From Lolium rigidum (taxonomy: Eukaryota; Streptophyta; Magnoliopsida; Poales; Poaceae): a stretch of 64,000 bases of DNA. Both the position numbers and the translations under genes were made by a program. The notes beneath the pieces were generated by a model. The model saw nothing but the letters and a program-made list of their open reading frames with translations. It was not told where the DNA came from and ran no database searches. Location: the NCBI RefSeq assembly GCF_022539505.1, contig NC_061508.1, positions 93,413,276 through 93,477,275 on the forward strand, read 5' to 3'. Shown here one piece after another: positions 22,359 through 33,407 of the stretch (position 1 is the first letter of the stretch; every line of letters starts with the position of its first letter).

Positions 22359-22745
22359 GCAATGGTTCATGCTGGTTGTTCTTATCCCAAGCCTCGAGGA
22401 TCAACTTAAAGTCACCTACGATCGTCTGTAGCCCCATAAGAGCCCACGCAGAAGCCGCAGTTCATCATTGAACTTGGGCTTAAGGGGCGTCGAGGTAGGC
22501 CTGCACACCGGCATCAACCACCAGGGCTCGCCGCCATTCTGAGAAAGCTGGATGGATTTGGAGAAATGGTCGGTTCTCTGCGCGTGCACTCGCGCACCCT
22601 CTGATTTCTAGGCCACGATAACACCACCAGCCGTACAGAGAGAGGGCAAGTACGCGAACCCATTAAAGCCGGGTCCAAACGATTCAACAATGATGTAGGG
22701 GGTTACAGCCCGTCAAAGAAACATGCTTCTTGCACGTACATGTCT
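22359..22745 (-). pseudogene. LINE-A endonuclease fragment, upstream part
   Basis: On the minus strand, starting near 22745, an APE-type endonuclease frame of a plant L1-like LINE can be followed with frame breaks: a GGVIVA-like segment, an RTDHFSKSIQLSQNGGEPWW stretch, then VGDFKLILEAWDKNN, which matches the GDFNLILEASDKNN signature. It is then cut by CACTA-B and resumes at 16352. There is no reverse transcriptase nearby, so only an internal piece of a LINE remains. Confidence 0.68.
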
Positions 22746-22769
22746 TTGCCATTCCGGCTCACGACATGG

Positions 22770-22919
22770 GAAGCTCCACCGTGGCCCTAGCCCACATACG
22801 TGCCACATCGTAGCATCTGTCGGAGCCGGGAGATCTCGGCGATGGCGATCCTGGCCCTAGTGGCTACCTACGGTCAGCATCCGGATTGCTTTGGTGCAAA
22901 GTTTCGCCAGGGCCCAGAC
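22770..22919 (+). pseudogene. Decayed copy of the last exon of the 30.8-kb membrane-protein gene, part 1
   Basis: From about 22770 the sequence follows exon 3 of the gene at 30778-31451: the GGGAGATCTCGGCGAT and ATCCTGGCCCTAGTGGCT blocks are shared. Small indels break the frame. The copy is interrupted by Copia-2 after CAGAC at 22919 and resumes at 27767. The breakpoint on the left joins LINE-A sequence at about 22750-22770. Confidence 0.72.
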
Positions 22920-23072
22920 AATTGTATTATGGATCTCAACTAAGTGTTACATGTTGGGGGCATTACATATATATGAAGCACATCGTGCGATCCTACTAAT
23001 CAGGCAGTACCACTAGACTAGGTACAAGAGATAACAGTAATACATATCATGAAAGACAATGTGCGTTCAACA
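22920..23072 (-). repeat. 3' LTR of Copia-2
   Basis: Matches 27609-27761 over 153 bp with a few substitutions. The first three plus-strand bases AAT are present at both copies and lie inside the target duplication, so they belong to the LTR. Confidence 0.85.
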
Positions 23073-26000
23073 GCCCCCGCAGTCGGAACGACGCTGGTAG
23101 TGACGTTAAGACTGGAACGAAAATCTTGGAACACACTTAGCACCTCTTTAGTGAAGATGTCAGCAAATTGAGAGTTTGTGGGAACATGAAGAACCCGAGC
23201 CTCTCCAAGAGCGACCCTGTCACGAACTAAGTGAAGATCGATTTCAGCATACTTTGTCCGCTGGTGTTGAACTGGATTGGAAGACATGTACATGGCACTG
23301 ACATTGTCACAGTAGACAATGGTAGCTCGAGCAGGTAGGTGATGAAGTTCATGCAAAATTTGGGGCAGCCAACATGATTCAGCAATACAATTTGCAACTG
23401 CTCGGTATTCGGCGTCGACACTTGATCTTGACACGGTATGTTGCCTCCGAGACGACCAAGAGATCAGGTTGCTACCGAGGAATACACAAAATCCTGATTT
23501 GGATTTGCGGGTATCAGGACAACTGGCCCAATCAGCATGCGAGTATGCATTGAGATAAGAAGTAGAGGACCGGTGAAGTTGCAATCCAAAATGCGATGTT
23601 CCCTTAAGATAGCCCAAGATGCGCTTGACCAGCTGCAACTGAGACTCTCTTGGATCATGCATAAACAAGCACACCTGCTGGACAACATATGTCATATCAG
23701 GGCGAGGGTGAGGTATTAGAGGGCACTGGCGAGACTCCGATAGAGGGTTGGATCGGCAACATGGGAACCATCATGAGCGGATATTTTGGATTTTGTGTCA
23801 ATGGGTGTGGCTATGGGGTGGCAATTTAGCATGTGGGATTTCTCTAAAATCTCTAAGGCATATTGTTGTTGGGAAAGAAACATGCCAGTAGTGGTGCGGT
23901 GGACATTAATGCCAAGAAAATGATGAATATCACCAAGGTCACTCATGGAGAACTCACCGTTGAGAGAGGCAATGAAGGTTTGTAGTAGAGTGGTGGCATT
24001 TGCGGTGAGGATGATATCATCAACATAGAGAAGCAAGTATGCAAGAGAGGAGCCATTCTTGAGAATAAACAAGGAGGAGTCACTTTTGGAGGCGACAAAG
24101 CCAATGGAAGTGATGAAGGTGGTGAAGCGGTGAAACCAAGTGCAGGGTGCCTGTTTAAGACCATAGAGAGATTTGCGCAAATGACATACATGAGTAGGAT
24201 GAGTGGAGTCAAGAAAGCCAGAAGGTTGTTCACAATAAACTGTCTCTTGAAGGTCACCGTGCAGAAATGCATTCTTGACATCCATCTGATGAATAGGCTA
24301 GGAATGAATGGTGGCAATGCTGAGCACAAGGCGAATAGTGGCCGGCTTCACAACGGGGTTGAAAGTCTCATTGTAATCCACACCATGTTGATGAGTGAAT
24401 CCACGAACAACCTAGCAAGCTTTATAGCGAGCAAGAGAGCCATCAGGGTTAACCTTGTGGCAAAAAATCCACTTGCCGGTCACCACATTGACACCTGCAG
24501 GACGAGAAACTAGAGACCATGTGTCATTCCGCATTAGGGCAGTAAATTCATCAAGGATAGCATTGTGCCAATTAGGGTCCTTAAAGGAAGATTTGTAAGT
24601 GGCATGAAGAGGTGAAATAGTGGTGGAAGTGGAGTGAAGAGAAAAAGGCTTTTTAGGCATGAAATAACCGGATTTACCTCGGGTGAGCATTTGGTGTGAG
24701 TTTTGGGTGGCTGTACCGCAATGGAGTTGGGCGGGAGATGTAGTTGGGTGGGCACGGATTGGGCGATGGTGATGGCGTGGACGACAGATCGGATCGAGCA
24801 CAGGGCGCGGCAAGCGAGATAGAGGGCGCGGCAAGCGAGGCAGATCCTGCCGGGAACCAGGAGGTGGTGGAGGGCGGGGAGTGGTGGGTTGGGCTGCTGG
24901 TAGGGGACCGCACCGCAACGATAGTGCGCGAGGTAGAGGGGGCAGGTGGCGAGACGTGGTTAGGTGCAAGTGTGTTTGGGCGGAACGAGGTGGATCGGGA
25001 GGGGATCCCGATGGGGAGCAGGCCGTCAATACGAGGAAGATCAGGAGCGGCAGGTGCAGGATCTTCTGCGGCTGGTGAACTACAATCAGCAGAAAAATAA
25101 GGGAAAGAGGATTCATCAAAAACAATGTGTCTAGAAACAATGTTGTGACACGATGATAAGTCCAAATAGCGATATCCTTTGTGCTCTCGTGGGTAGCCTA
25201 AGAAAACACATCGAGTGGAGCGAGGGGATAGTTTGTGATCTCTGGTGGCACAGTGGCATAGAGATTAGGGTAACATAGACACCCAAAGGTACGGAGGTGG
25301 TCATAGGTAGGGTGAACACCGTAGAGGAAATGGGGAGTGGAATGTTGAATGGCTCGAGAAGGGCGTAAGTTGCGGAGGTATGTGGCGGTATGAAGGGCTT
25401 CCACCCAAAATGGTGCTGGTAGTTTGGCTTGTATGAGAAGGGTACGGATGATATCATTTTTGTGCGAAGAAGTCGTTCAGCTTTCCCGTTCTGCGGTGAT
25501 GTATGTGAGCATGAAAGGCGAAAGGAGGCACCTTGACGGGAGAAGAGGTCACGCAATGAACTAGTAATAAATTCGCCACCATTATCACATTGCATGCATT
25601 GGATGGTAACATGAAATTGAGTGTGCACAAAACTGAAAAAACGCTGAACATTAGCACAAGTATTTGATTTATTGCGTAATGGAAAAGTCCAGGAGTAGTG
25701 AGTGAAATCATCGAGTACAACCAAGTAATATTTATATCCTGAGAAACTAAGAATGGGAGATGTCCACAAGTCACAATGAATAAGTTGAAATGCAACGGAA
25801 GTTTTTGAGGTGGAGGTGGGGAAGGGGAGACGGGGCTGATGGCCTAATTGACATGCCTCACATAAGGGAGAGCGACGGTGGGCAACATTATTACAGCGAA
25901 GAAAATCGAAAGGCAAATGTGACAGAGATGCTTTGCTAGGGTGGCCGAGTCGTTGATGCCAGAGATCACCAGAGGAGGTGATGAAGGCCGCATGTGAAGA

Positions 26001-27581
26001 GGTCTTGGAGCCGGAGAATGGATAGAGGTCACCGTCACTATTGGAGCGGAGGAGGAGGGTCTTGGTGGCTAGGTCCTTCATAGAAAAACCAAATGGATCA
26101 AATTCAATGGAGAAAAAATTATCACGTGTAAATTTGCGGGCATGGATTAAATTCTTAACTATGTGGGGTGAAACTAGGACATCTTGCAAGTAGAGAGGGA
26201 GAGAGGAGATTTGGACAGCACCCACAGCAAGAATAGGAAGTTTGGACCCATTGCCAACAATAATATGCTGAGAATTATGACCTAAGTTGGAGTGAGAAGT
26301 AGTCAAGTTACCCATCTTACCAGTGACGTGGGAGGAGGCACCCGAGTCCATGATCCACTCTGGCTGCGGCTGGTGCTGTCCATTGCTCATGGCGGCATGA
26401 ATTATGGCGACATCGTCGAAGGAGTAGGGTGGCGCAGATGGCGATGGTGCGGCGTACATGGGGGCAGGAGGCTGTCCAGAATGCATGACAGGGTAGACTT
26501 GCGAGTGCGGACCAGGTCGGGGTCCAAGCATGCCGGCGGCATTGGGTGCCGCCCATGGCAGGCAAGCCGGTGGGAAGGGCGACCCCCCCCCCCCCCCCCC
26601 GAAGTCAGTGCCGCGTCCGGTGGACTGGCCACGCCCGCGCCCGCCGCTCTGCTGATGACCGATGTGGCCACCGCCATAGGCGAGACTGCCTTGCCCACCA
26701 CCAGGCTGATAGCCGGGGATGGGGTTCTTGCCACAGTAATTGGGGCTGACACCGGCAACACGAGGCGTGCCATAGTGGCTGCCGCTGCTGCTGCTGGTGG
26801 ACTGGCTGCGGTCAACAGCATGGGAAGCAAAAACTTGCGTGCCGGCGGTGGCGTTGGAGACCTCCGCCAGCTGTAGGCGGGAGCAGTAATCCGCGAAGGA
26901 CGACAGGGCGCCCTTGAGGATCTCGGCCTGCAGCTTGTACGGGTCGCCAAGGCCATCGACGAACTGGAGAGCGAGATCGCGATCGTCGACAGGACGCCTG
27001 ATGGCATCAAGGTCATCGCGATGGACTGCAGCTTGATTGGCAAGGAAGAACCGAAGCAGCCGGTTCCAGGTCGAGCACGCCGTGGTACTTTGAACAAGAC
27101 GATACAGGTCGTCCGTCAGGGTGTCCATGAACCAGAGGCTGGGGTGGATGTCGACGGCAAGCCAGGCGTCGTCCGGGTCGCGAGGAGCAGCACCCTCGGT
27201 CACATGGTCCAGTACCTTGTACATGGTGAGAAGAAACTTGAGGATCTGACGCCACTTGGAGAAATTGGTGCCGGCAGCAGTCACCTGAAGCTTGATGTAA
27301 TTGTGGATGTGGATGCCAAGGATTGGGTGAGAATAGGTAGGGTTTGGGAGTTGGGAGGGGAAGGTGAGAGCAGGCATCGAACTGGTGGTAGAAATCACAT
27401 GCAGGTAATCGGCGAAGCCGTCGAAATTGAGTCGATCCGAGAAGTGAGGAGTTGGAGGTGCTCGGGGCAGTGAGGGCCTGGGTTGGAGAGGTGTGTGAGG
27501 ATCGGTGTCCAGGTTTGGGAAAGGGGAGGAGGAGGTTGCCGGCAGCGTGACTGACGTTGAGGAAGATGAGGTTTCGGCCAT
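23018..27581 (-). pseudogene. Copia-2 gag-pol polyprotein, disrupted
   Basis: The frame opens at MAETSSSS (27581) just inside the primer site. Gag is followed by a Gly/Pro-rich linker encoded across a C-run at 26582-26600; I see no intact CCHC knuckle. Protease has WIMDSGASSHVTG, then the DLWHQRLGHPS pre-integrase motif, and integrase Asp residues in HCDLWTSP and CDNGGEF and the Glu in NGKAERLL. A frameshift near 25470 ends that frame, and integrase continues in another (25404-25198), then again (25165-24674). Reverse transcriptase has DVKNAFLHGDL and YVDDI (about 24020). RNase H spans 23695-23100 and includes SSVDAEYRA and ADIFTKE. Several stops (for example after ARYKAC at 24412) add to the damage. 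Confidence 0.9.
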
Positions 27582-27595
27582 GGAGAGGAACACGA

Positions 27596-27608
27596 GGCTC
27601 TGATACCA
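27596..27608 (-). promoter_or_regulatory. Primer-binding site of Copia-2 (tRNA-iMet)
   Basis: On the minus strand TGGTATCAGAGCC directly follows the 5' LTR. It is a perfect copia-type primer site. Confidence 0.9.
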
Positions 27609-27761
27609 AATTGTATTATGGATCTCAACTAACCGTTACATGTTGGGGGCATTACATATATATGAAGCACATCGTGCGATCCTACTAATCAGGCAGTACC
27701 ACTAGACTAGGTACAAGAGATAACGGTAATACATATCGTGACAGACAATATGTGTTCAACA
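27609..27761 (-). repeat. 5' LTR of Copia-2
   Basis: Starts TGTTGAACAC on the minus strand and abuts the iMet primer site. It is nearly identical to the 22920-23072 copy. Confidence 0.88.
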
Positions 27762-27766
27762 CAGAC

Positions 27767-28505
27767 TAACTGCGCGTCAACACAGTATTTAGAGGATGGA
27801 CACAGGCGGTGGTACCAAGAGTGGACAAAGGCTTAATGTTTCCAGTTGTGCCACTCGCCGGAGATGGTGTGTGTGCGCGCGCGCGCTTGTGACACAATTT
27901 CACTTGAGAAATAAAATTGCCGAGCGGGTGGTCCTTAATTTGAAGAAAACACCACAACATGCATGTTCACATTGACCTTCATTTTCATTTTCAAAAAAAA
28001 TCTGTCCCCTCCAAAGCGCATGCATGCAAGTATCAACATGAGTTGGTAATTTTCTGAGACGAAGCCAACAATTATTAGTTCATGTGGGCCAAGCGAACTA
28101 CTACTACTAGTATCTAACATGTACATATATGAATACGGGACAAACAATTTTCATGACATAAATTCCAGGGTCCAGATCTGTACAAGTACGTGTTCTATGG
28201 GCGTCCAGCCACAGGGCTACTATCTATGCAGATCTTCCCTGTCAAGCTCACGGGAATGTTTGGTATGATTCGCTATGCGCGACAACTGTCAAACCCTGCC
28301 CCATCTGAGCAGGTTATTCTTGTTTGTTTGTTTGTTTCATGTTGTACAATCCAATGCTATATTTTCTATTAATTGTCATGCGCGTAGCACATGCGAGGTA
28401 TGTCAGCTTTTACCATATAGAGAGCGATCATGTTTCTCTTACGTACTCGGAGCAATAGCCAGCAATAGCCAATTCTGACACATTTACCTCAAGGCATGCG
28501 TTGAT
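27767..28505 (+). repeat. Upstream copy of the 3' end and 3' flank of the membrane-protein gene
   Basis: After Copia-2 the duplicated sequence resumes with GCGCGTCAACACAGTATTTAG, matching the gene's stop-codon region (31430-31451). It continues through CATGCATGTTCACATTGACC (27958 against 31780), the CTCCAAAGCGCATG block, GAATACGGGACAAA against GCATACGGGACAAA, and GAGCAGGTTATTCTTGTTTG (28309 against 32096). The two copies are clearly paralogous but diverged, with indels, including about 200 bp present only in the downstream copy (31500-31700). A GT/GC microsatellite lies at 27868-27886. Confidence 0.75.
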
Positions 28506-28887
28506 AAGTTTTTAGAAGATAGCAGGTTGATGAGGTGGTTTACTATTCTGTCTATTAGATCTAGCGCTTGCATCGCTACCCTGGAGTGGCTCTAGCAAAC
28601 CATAGACGTAGTCTGGGGGCCATATGGCCCCCGAACACTTCCTCGTTCCCTCTTTCTTACGACGTCCAATCTTACGGCGGAGGCGAAAGTCCTTTCTCGA
28701 GAGAGGGAAGATCTTGCTGCTCTGTGGGCGGCGCCGAGGAAAAACCGAAGTCATCGTCATCACCAACTCCTTCTTGGCGTAGGGGAGTCTCTCCATCAAC
28801 ATCCTCACCATATCCAACATAAGGACCAACATCATCTTCGAGATCAATGTCACCCCCTCGCAATTTGGGTATACCAGAACCCTATAT
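28506..28887 (-). other. Unclassified segment with a weak minus-strand acidic ORF
   Basis: Read on the minus strand, 28863-28672 encodes a hydrophilic acidic peptide with DIDLEDDVGPY and VGDDDDFGF. It has no recognisable domain and no clear start or partner exons. It could be a transposon gene remnant or a host fragment. CACTA-C begins immediately to the right. Confidence 0.3.
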
Positions 28888-29891
28888 CACTACTAGAAAT
28901 AGGCCTTGCCGTAGAATATTAGCACTGGCGCACCACTTTACTGGTGCGCCACCACTAAGGATATACCAAAGCCACCTCGTGCGCCACTGCTATCTCACAT
29001 AGCACATAGCAGTGACGCACCAAGAAAGGGTGCACCACATGTGCCACTGCTATGTCCAAAATAGATAGAAATTAAAAAAAAATCATTTGAGATGTCCATG
29101 TATTATGTCATCTAGTTTTAATGAGAAATAACAAACATGAGTTTCGATATTTTTTGCAAAATAGCGTCATGTTTCGGTAAAACTGGATTTCTGGTTGCAT
29201 ACGACCTCCAATGAAAATTTGCTTTATATGAAAATGTATCTACGCGAAATTTCCTATCCGAAACAGGATTTTTTTTCAGATTTTAGATTTCGGGCAGAAA
29301 TTTCCAAAAAAAATAAAATAGCAGTGGCGCACCAAGCCTAGTGTTGCGCCACTGCTAACTTCCCGCCATATAAAATTCAAAATGGCCGGCTGCCGTTAAC
29401 CCTTATCCCCACCCTCCTCCTCCAACTCCTTTCTCCTCCTCCTCCTCCTCCTCCTCTTCCCTGGCCTCCACTCCGACATCCTCCTCCTCCTCCACTCCGG
29501 TCTTCTCCTCCACTTCATCGTCTTCCTCTTCCACTCCCCCATCCTCCAACGTCTCCAACCCCGGGCTCCTTCGCCTCCTCCTCCTCCTCCTCCTCCTCCT
29601 CCTCCTCCTCCTTAGTCTCCTCCACTCCATCCTCACCGACAGCTAGGCTATGAGCATGAACATGAATGGGATAAATAATTCGGACAATAAAAACAAGCAA
29701 AAATAACGAGCAAAAAAAATTCGGAAAAATGTGCCAGATCCAGATTTCATATTTTTAGCAGTGGCGCACCTCTATTTTGCACAGTGCTGCACCTCGACGA
29801 AATAGCAGTGGCGCACCACACATGGTGCGCCACTTCTAAGCCAGATAGCAATGGAGCACCACTGGTGTGCCACTTCTAACAGTTACTAGTG
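28888..29891 (+). mobile_element. CACTA-C: small non-autonomous CACTA element
   Basis: It begins CACTACTAGAAATAGGCC and seems to end TTACTAGTG at 29891. At least a dozen copies of GTGGCGCACC/GGTGCGCCAC in both orientations lie within the outer 150-500 bp of each end, typical CACTA subterminal repeats. The interior has no transposase, only AT-rich sequence and a CTC microsatellite. The flanking triplets (TAT and GGG) do not match, and one further repeat unit lies just outside at 29898, so the right end is uncertain. Confidence 0.6.
29408..29635 (+). repeat. CTC/TCC-rich microsatellite inside CACTA-C
   Basis: A long pyrimidine tract dominated by CTC triplets, with a pure run around 29571-29612. 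Minus-strand ORFs of Arg/Glu repeats across it are artefacts of the repeat. Confidence 0.8.
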
Positions 29892-30184
29892 GGGTGATAG
29901 CAGTGGCGCACCTCAGCAAGTTGTGGAAAAACTCTTGTTATGGCCATGGCCGGCGCCCGGCGCCCGGCGGTGTATTTAGACGAATTCGTGCATCGAAGGT
30001 CTAGTCAGCGAGTGCGTAACACCTGTTGGAGTGTTGGTGCAGGTCCCGCTCCGTGGCTCTCCATGGCCGATGGCTGCACGTGCAAACTAGCCAGACTAGC
30101 CCACGTAACTAGTTGATCTACTAGCCAGCTAGCGCGCACGGACGCAACACACCGGCAAGGAAAACGATCTGGCCAGAGGCTCCT

Positions 30185-30342
30185 ATATATCGCATCTCGT
30201 ATATATATACCGTGCTTACTTAGTTCCGAGTCCTCTCTCTCTCTCTCTAGTCTCCACAAGTGCTCTTCGCCTCGCTGTTCATACTCATAGCCCCGAAAGA
30301 GTGTTTGAGTGACAAAAGGATAGAGACGGACTTCAACCTCAG
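30185..30342 (+). promoter_or_regulatory. Putative core promoter and first leader exon of the membrane-protein gene
   Basis: TATATATCG and CGTATATATATACCG (30185-30212) are TATA candidates. They are followed by a CT repeat (about 30233-30249), common in plant 5' leaders. A leader exon would end at CCTCAG/GTATCC (30342/30343), with the intron closing at TTGCAG/G (30765), 12 bases before the ATG. This structure is inferred from splice signals only. Confidence 0.45.
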
Positions 30343-30777
30343 GTATCCCTGATCCACTTATCAATCTGTGTTTGTATAGCACTGGTTTCGTCGCTCTCCC
30401 TATCCATTTCTCTCTCTTTATTTCTCTGCATTTGCTTCCTTCACACATGAGAAAGATGTGTCTCACTCTCTGTACAGCTAGTCTCGTAGTACTTTCCTTT
30501 GTTTTTCCCCGGCCGTTAGGTAGAGAATTGAGCCGTCTCTTGATGTTATTGCTGCAACATTTGTGATGTTCTGAGTTTTGTTTGCAAAAGTTTTGCCGTT
30601 CTGTTTTCTACCCTAAATTTTGACCATTTTCACCCTCCATGGTTCCTCATCAATCAGACATTGTGTTTTAGTTTCTTTCAGCTATTAGTTTCTCACCAAA
30701 GTGTTACTTGGACTTCTATTTCTCCTCTCTCTGTCTCTCTATTTCATGTTATGCCGAACTTGCAGGTGCGAGCTACG

Positions 30778-31451
30778 ATGCAACGCCGTGACATGTTTGT
30801 GCTGCTGTCCAGGGTGATGGTCTTGGCACTGACCCTGACGTCCTTCGTAGTCAGCCACATGCCATCGCGTGGGTTCCCAGGCTTCATCGCCTTCATGTAA
30901 GTATAGATGCATCTCCTACTCTCTTGCCGCCGGTCTATAACTCTATGAGCATCTTGCACTTAATTCATGCAATTCTTGTACTACGTACAGATCCCTGAAG
31001 TTGGTTACCTTGATGGTGGCGTTCGGTTGGGCCCCGACGATGATCTTGTTCCACATCGCCTCCCTCCATCAGTGGCTCGGGTGGCCGGCGGACGGTCACT
31101 ACTGGGCACGGCAGGTCGTCGTTGAGTGGGTACGTGCAGCCTCGATCATACATCATATATACCTTAGGAGTGGTACATACTTGCGTCCGAGCTCGAGGAG
31201 AACCGCGCAATAACATATATGTCTTCTATGTACAGGTGGTCGCCATTGTGATTTATGGCACGGGCTTCTCCGCTGTTGCAGTCTCTATGTTCTTGAGCTC
31301 CACACCCCGATGCATCCCACACCGTAGCATCTGCACGAGGCGGGAGATCTCGGCGATCCTGGCCCTAGTGGCTGGTTACGTCAGCATCGGCATCGCTGTG
31401 GTGCAGTCCTGGGCAAGGGTCAGGCTGATGGCGCGTCAACAAAACATTTAG
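30778..31451 (+). CDS. Small four-helix membrane protein, possibly CASP-like; three coding exons, intact
   Basis: Coding exons are 30778-30896, 30991-31129 and 31236-31451. The donors are GTAAGTATAG and GTACGT; the acceptors are TACGTACAG and ATGTACAG. The exons total 474 bases and join in frame to give 157 residues plus a stop. Four hydrophobic segments are visible (about 7-26, 36-60, 87-109 and 131-150), with short polar loops and a basic C-terminus (ARVRLMARQQ). An Arg just before helix 1 and an acidic residue at the start of helix 3 (VVVEWVVAIVIYGTGFSAVA) recall CASP-like proteins (DUF588), which scaffold membrane domains at the plasma membrane. The match is loose, so an unrelated four-helix family is possible. 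A decayed partial copy lies upstream (22770-28505). The absence of stops in all three exons suggests a working or recently working gene. Confidence 0.68.
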
Positions 31452-32575
31452 AGGGATGGTGCCAAGACTGGAAAACAGCTGAATTAATGTTCCAAGTCAT
31501 CTGATAATGACGAAGATGCCTGGAGCTTGAAGCATTCCTTGAGATGCCTGGAGCTGTTTTTCGTTTTTACCAGTACCTGTTATATGTATGCCTTTGTCGG
31601 GAGTGTTTTGTAGATTGAAGTAAGTTGTTGGCTTTATGTTGAGTAATTCCCCTGGAGTAGTTTGCTTTATATATGTTGTGTCGGTCACTGGGAGAGATGA
31701 GATGATGTGTCTCACATGTGTGTGCCTGCTGCAACATGGATGCTCCTTAAATCGAAAAATAAAAACACAGTATTTATAGCATGCATGTTCACATTGACCT
31801 TCATTTATTTCAATATATGTTCTCCTCCAAAGCGCATGTATGCAAGTAGCAACATGCATGAGTTAGTACGTTTCAGAAACAAAGCAAACAATAGCTCGTG
31901 TGCGAAGCCGAAAAGGACATTTGTGCATACGGGACAAAGTGTTTCGATGACATCAATTGCTGGCTCCGGTACGTGTAATTTTATGGGCGTTCCCTCTTGT
32001 GGCTGACCAGACCAACTACAGACTATCACGGGAATATATGGGGGTTTATGGAAGCTGCATTCTGTGCGCATTAACTCCCAAGCCCTACCCACACTGAGCA
32101 GGTTGTTCTTGTTTGTTTGTTCCTTGTTGCATATTCTATCTAATGTTATCTTTTCTATTAGTTGTCATGTGCGCAGCTCTTGCGTGGAATATCTGGTTTT
32201 ACCGAATAGAGAGCAGACATAAGCACACGGAGTAATTGCCAAATCCGACCATTTTTACCTCAATATATGCATTGGTAGGAACCTCCCAGATCAATGCAAC
32301 GAACATGTGCTGGCAGCAAGAGTGATGGAAGATATGAAGCTTTGGAGCCTAGATGGTATTGGTACTGAGATGCTGGGTGAGTTGTAATATCTAAGTTGTG
32401 GGGTGTGCCTGATCAGATCACGCGTGATAAAGGTCAGATCTTCTCAAAAAGATTGTTTTCTTTCTATAAAACTGAGGTATACCTGGGGATACTCTCGATA
32501 AAATGAAATGGGAAGGGCTTACAAAGTCATTTATAAAACTAACAAAACATCACTCTGGCTTAGAGATTTTAGCAG
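31452..32575 (+). repeat. 3' flank of the membrane-protein gene, duplicated upstream
   Basis: No further gene is seen. The sequence from about 31740 to 32275 matches 27930-28505 in the same orientation, forming a direct repeat. A shared TAGCAGGTTGA block (32570 against 28521) suggests that the homology runs a little further, with an insertion or deletion of about 290 bp between. Confidence 0.65.
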
Positions 32576-33407
32576 GTTGAAGGTTTGACGAGAGGTCGAC
32601 TATACTATCATGTACATCGACCATCCCCCTTCTCCACCCTGCCGCTGCCGCACACACTGATGGACAAAGCCTGTTGGGTGGATGACAAGAGTGGGCTCTC
32701 TTCCTTTAAAGGGCTGGCCCTAACCCATGGCCAACATGGGCAAGCGCCAAGGGCCCAGGCCAGGAGGGGGGCCAAAATCACATCTTCTCTTTTAATACGG
32801 GCTGAAAATTGCAATCTACCCTTATACAAGCTGATCCTAGCTAGTTGAGCTCAGATTTTCTCTTATGTTTGGTGTCTCGGGCCAACACAGACATGCTAAG
32901 TGCGTCTCTTGTTTGGTGGGTTGTATGTGATGAGGATAGCTAATGAGGTAAAAAAGATTGCACAAATACCCATGCGTACAAAAATGAAACACGGTCGCGT
33001 CTTGTCAACAAAAGAAAAAGTTATTGAATCCTTGTAAATAGATAAGAAAAGCAACCGGGTCCCTGTAAAACGCAGACGGATCCCTATAGGTCCGGCGAGG
33101 TAGCTCCGGCAAGGGAGCTCTGGCAAGGCGTGTCCGACGAGGCAGCTATGGCGAGGCAGACGACTTTTTGGCGGAGGACCCCATCTGGTCGAGCTCGGTG
33201 GAGGAGCTTCGTCTCCATGGCGTGTCCGGCGAGGAGAGGGAGCTCCGGGTCGCAGAGGACCTTGGGGCGATGGACCCCATGGCTGGTCGAGCTCAGTGGA
33301 GTTCGTCTCCATGGCGTGCGGTGCTTCTTCCTCGCGGCGCGTCCGGGAGGAGCAGTTCATGTGAAGTTTTGGGCTTAACGATGCACTTTGTCTCGTGCTC
33401 GTTTCCG
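32576..33407 (+). other. Unclassified intergenic segment
   Basis: It has no convincing coding frame or element ends. It contains a GC-rich part (33080-33360) with repeated TCTCCATGGCGTG (33211 and 33307) and GGTCGAGCTC (33186 and 33284) phrases, hinting at an old internal duplication of about 95 bp. Confidence 0.35.

Larger units (their letters stand above)
22920..27761 (-). mobile_element. Copia-2: full-length, inactive Ty1/copia element with very short LTRs
   Basis: LTR copies of 153 bp (22920-23072 and 27609-27761) flank a minus-strand copia interior. The duplication CAGAC is exact (22915-22919, 27762-27766), and the duplicated host sequence continues across it. The primer site lies at 27596-27608, and a purine tract (read on minus) adjoins 23073. 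Read in element orientation the LTR begins TGTTGAACA and appears to end ATACAATT, not in CA. The LTR copies differ at about seven positions. The coding region is frameshifted. Confidence 0.9.

Noticed and set aside
26582..26600. C-run as a regulatory or biological feature
   Set aside because: It encodes the glycine run in the Copia-2 gag linker and is also prone to assembly length error, as is the C-run at 44584-44600.
29403..29636. Minus-strand ORF of Arg/Glu repeats
   Set aside because: It is a translation of the CTC microsatellite and has no start context or homology-like features.
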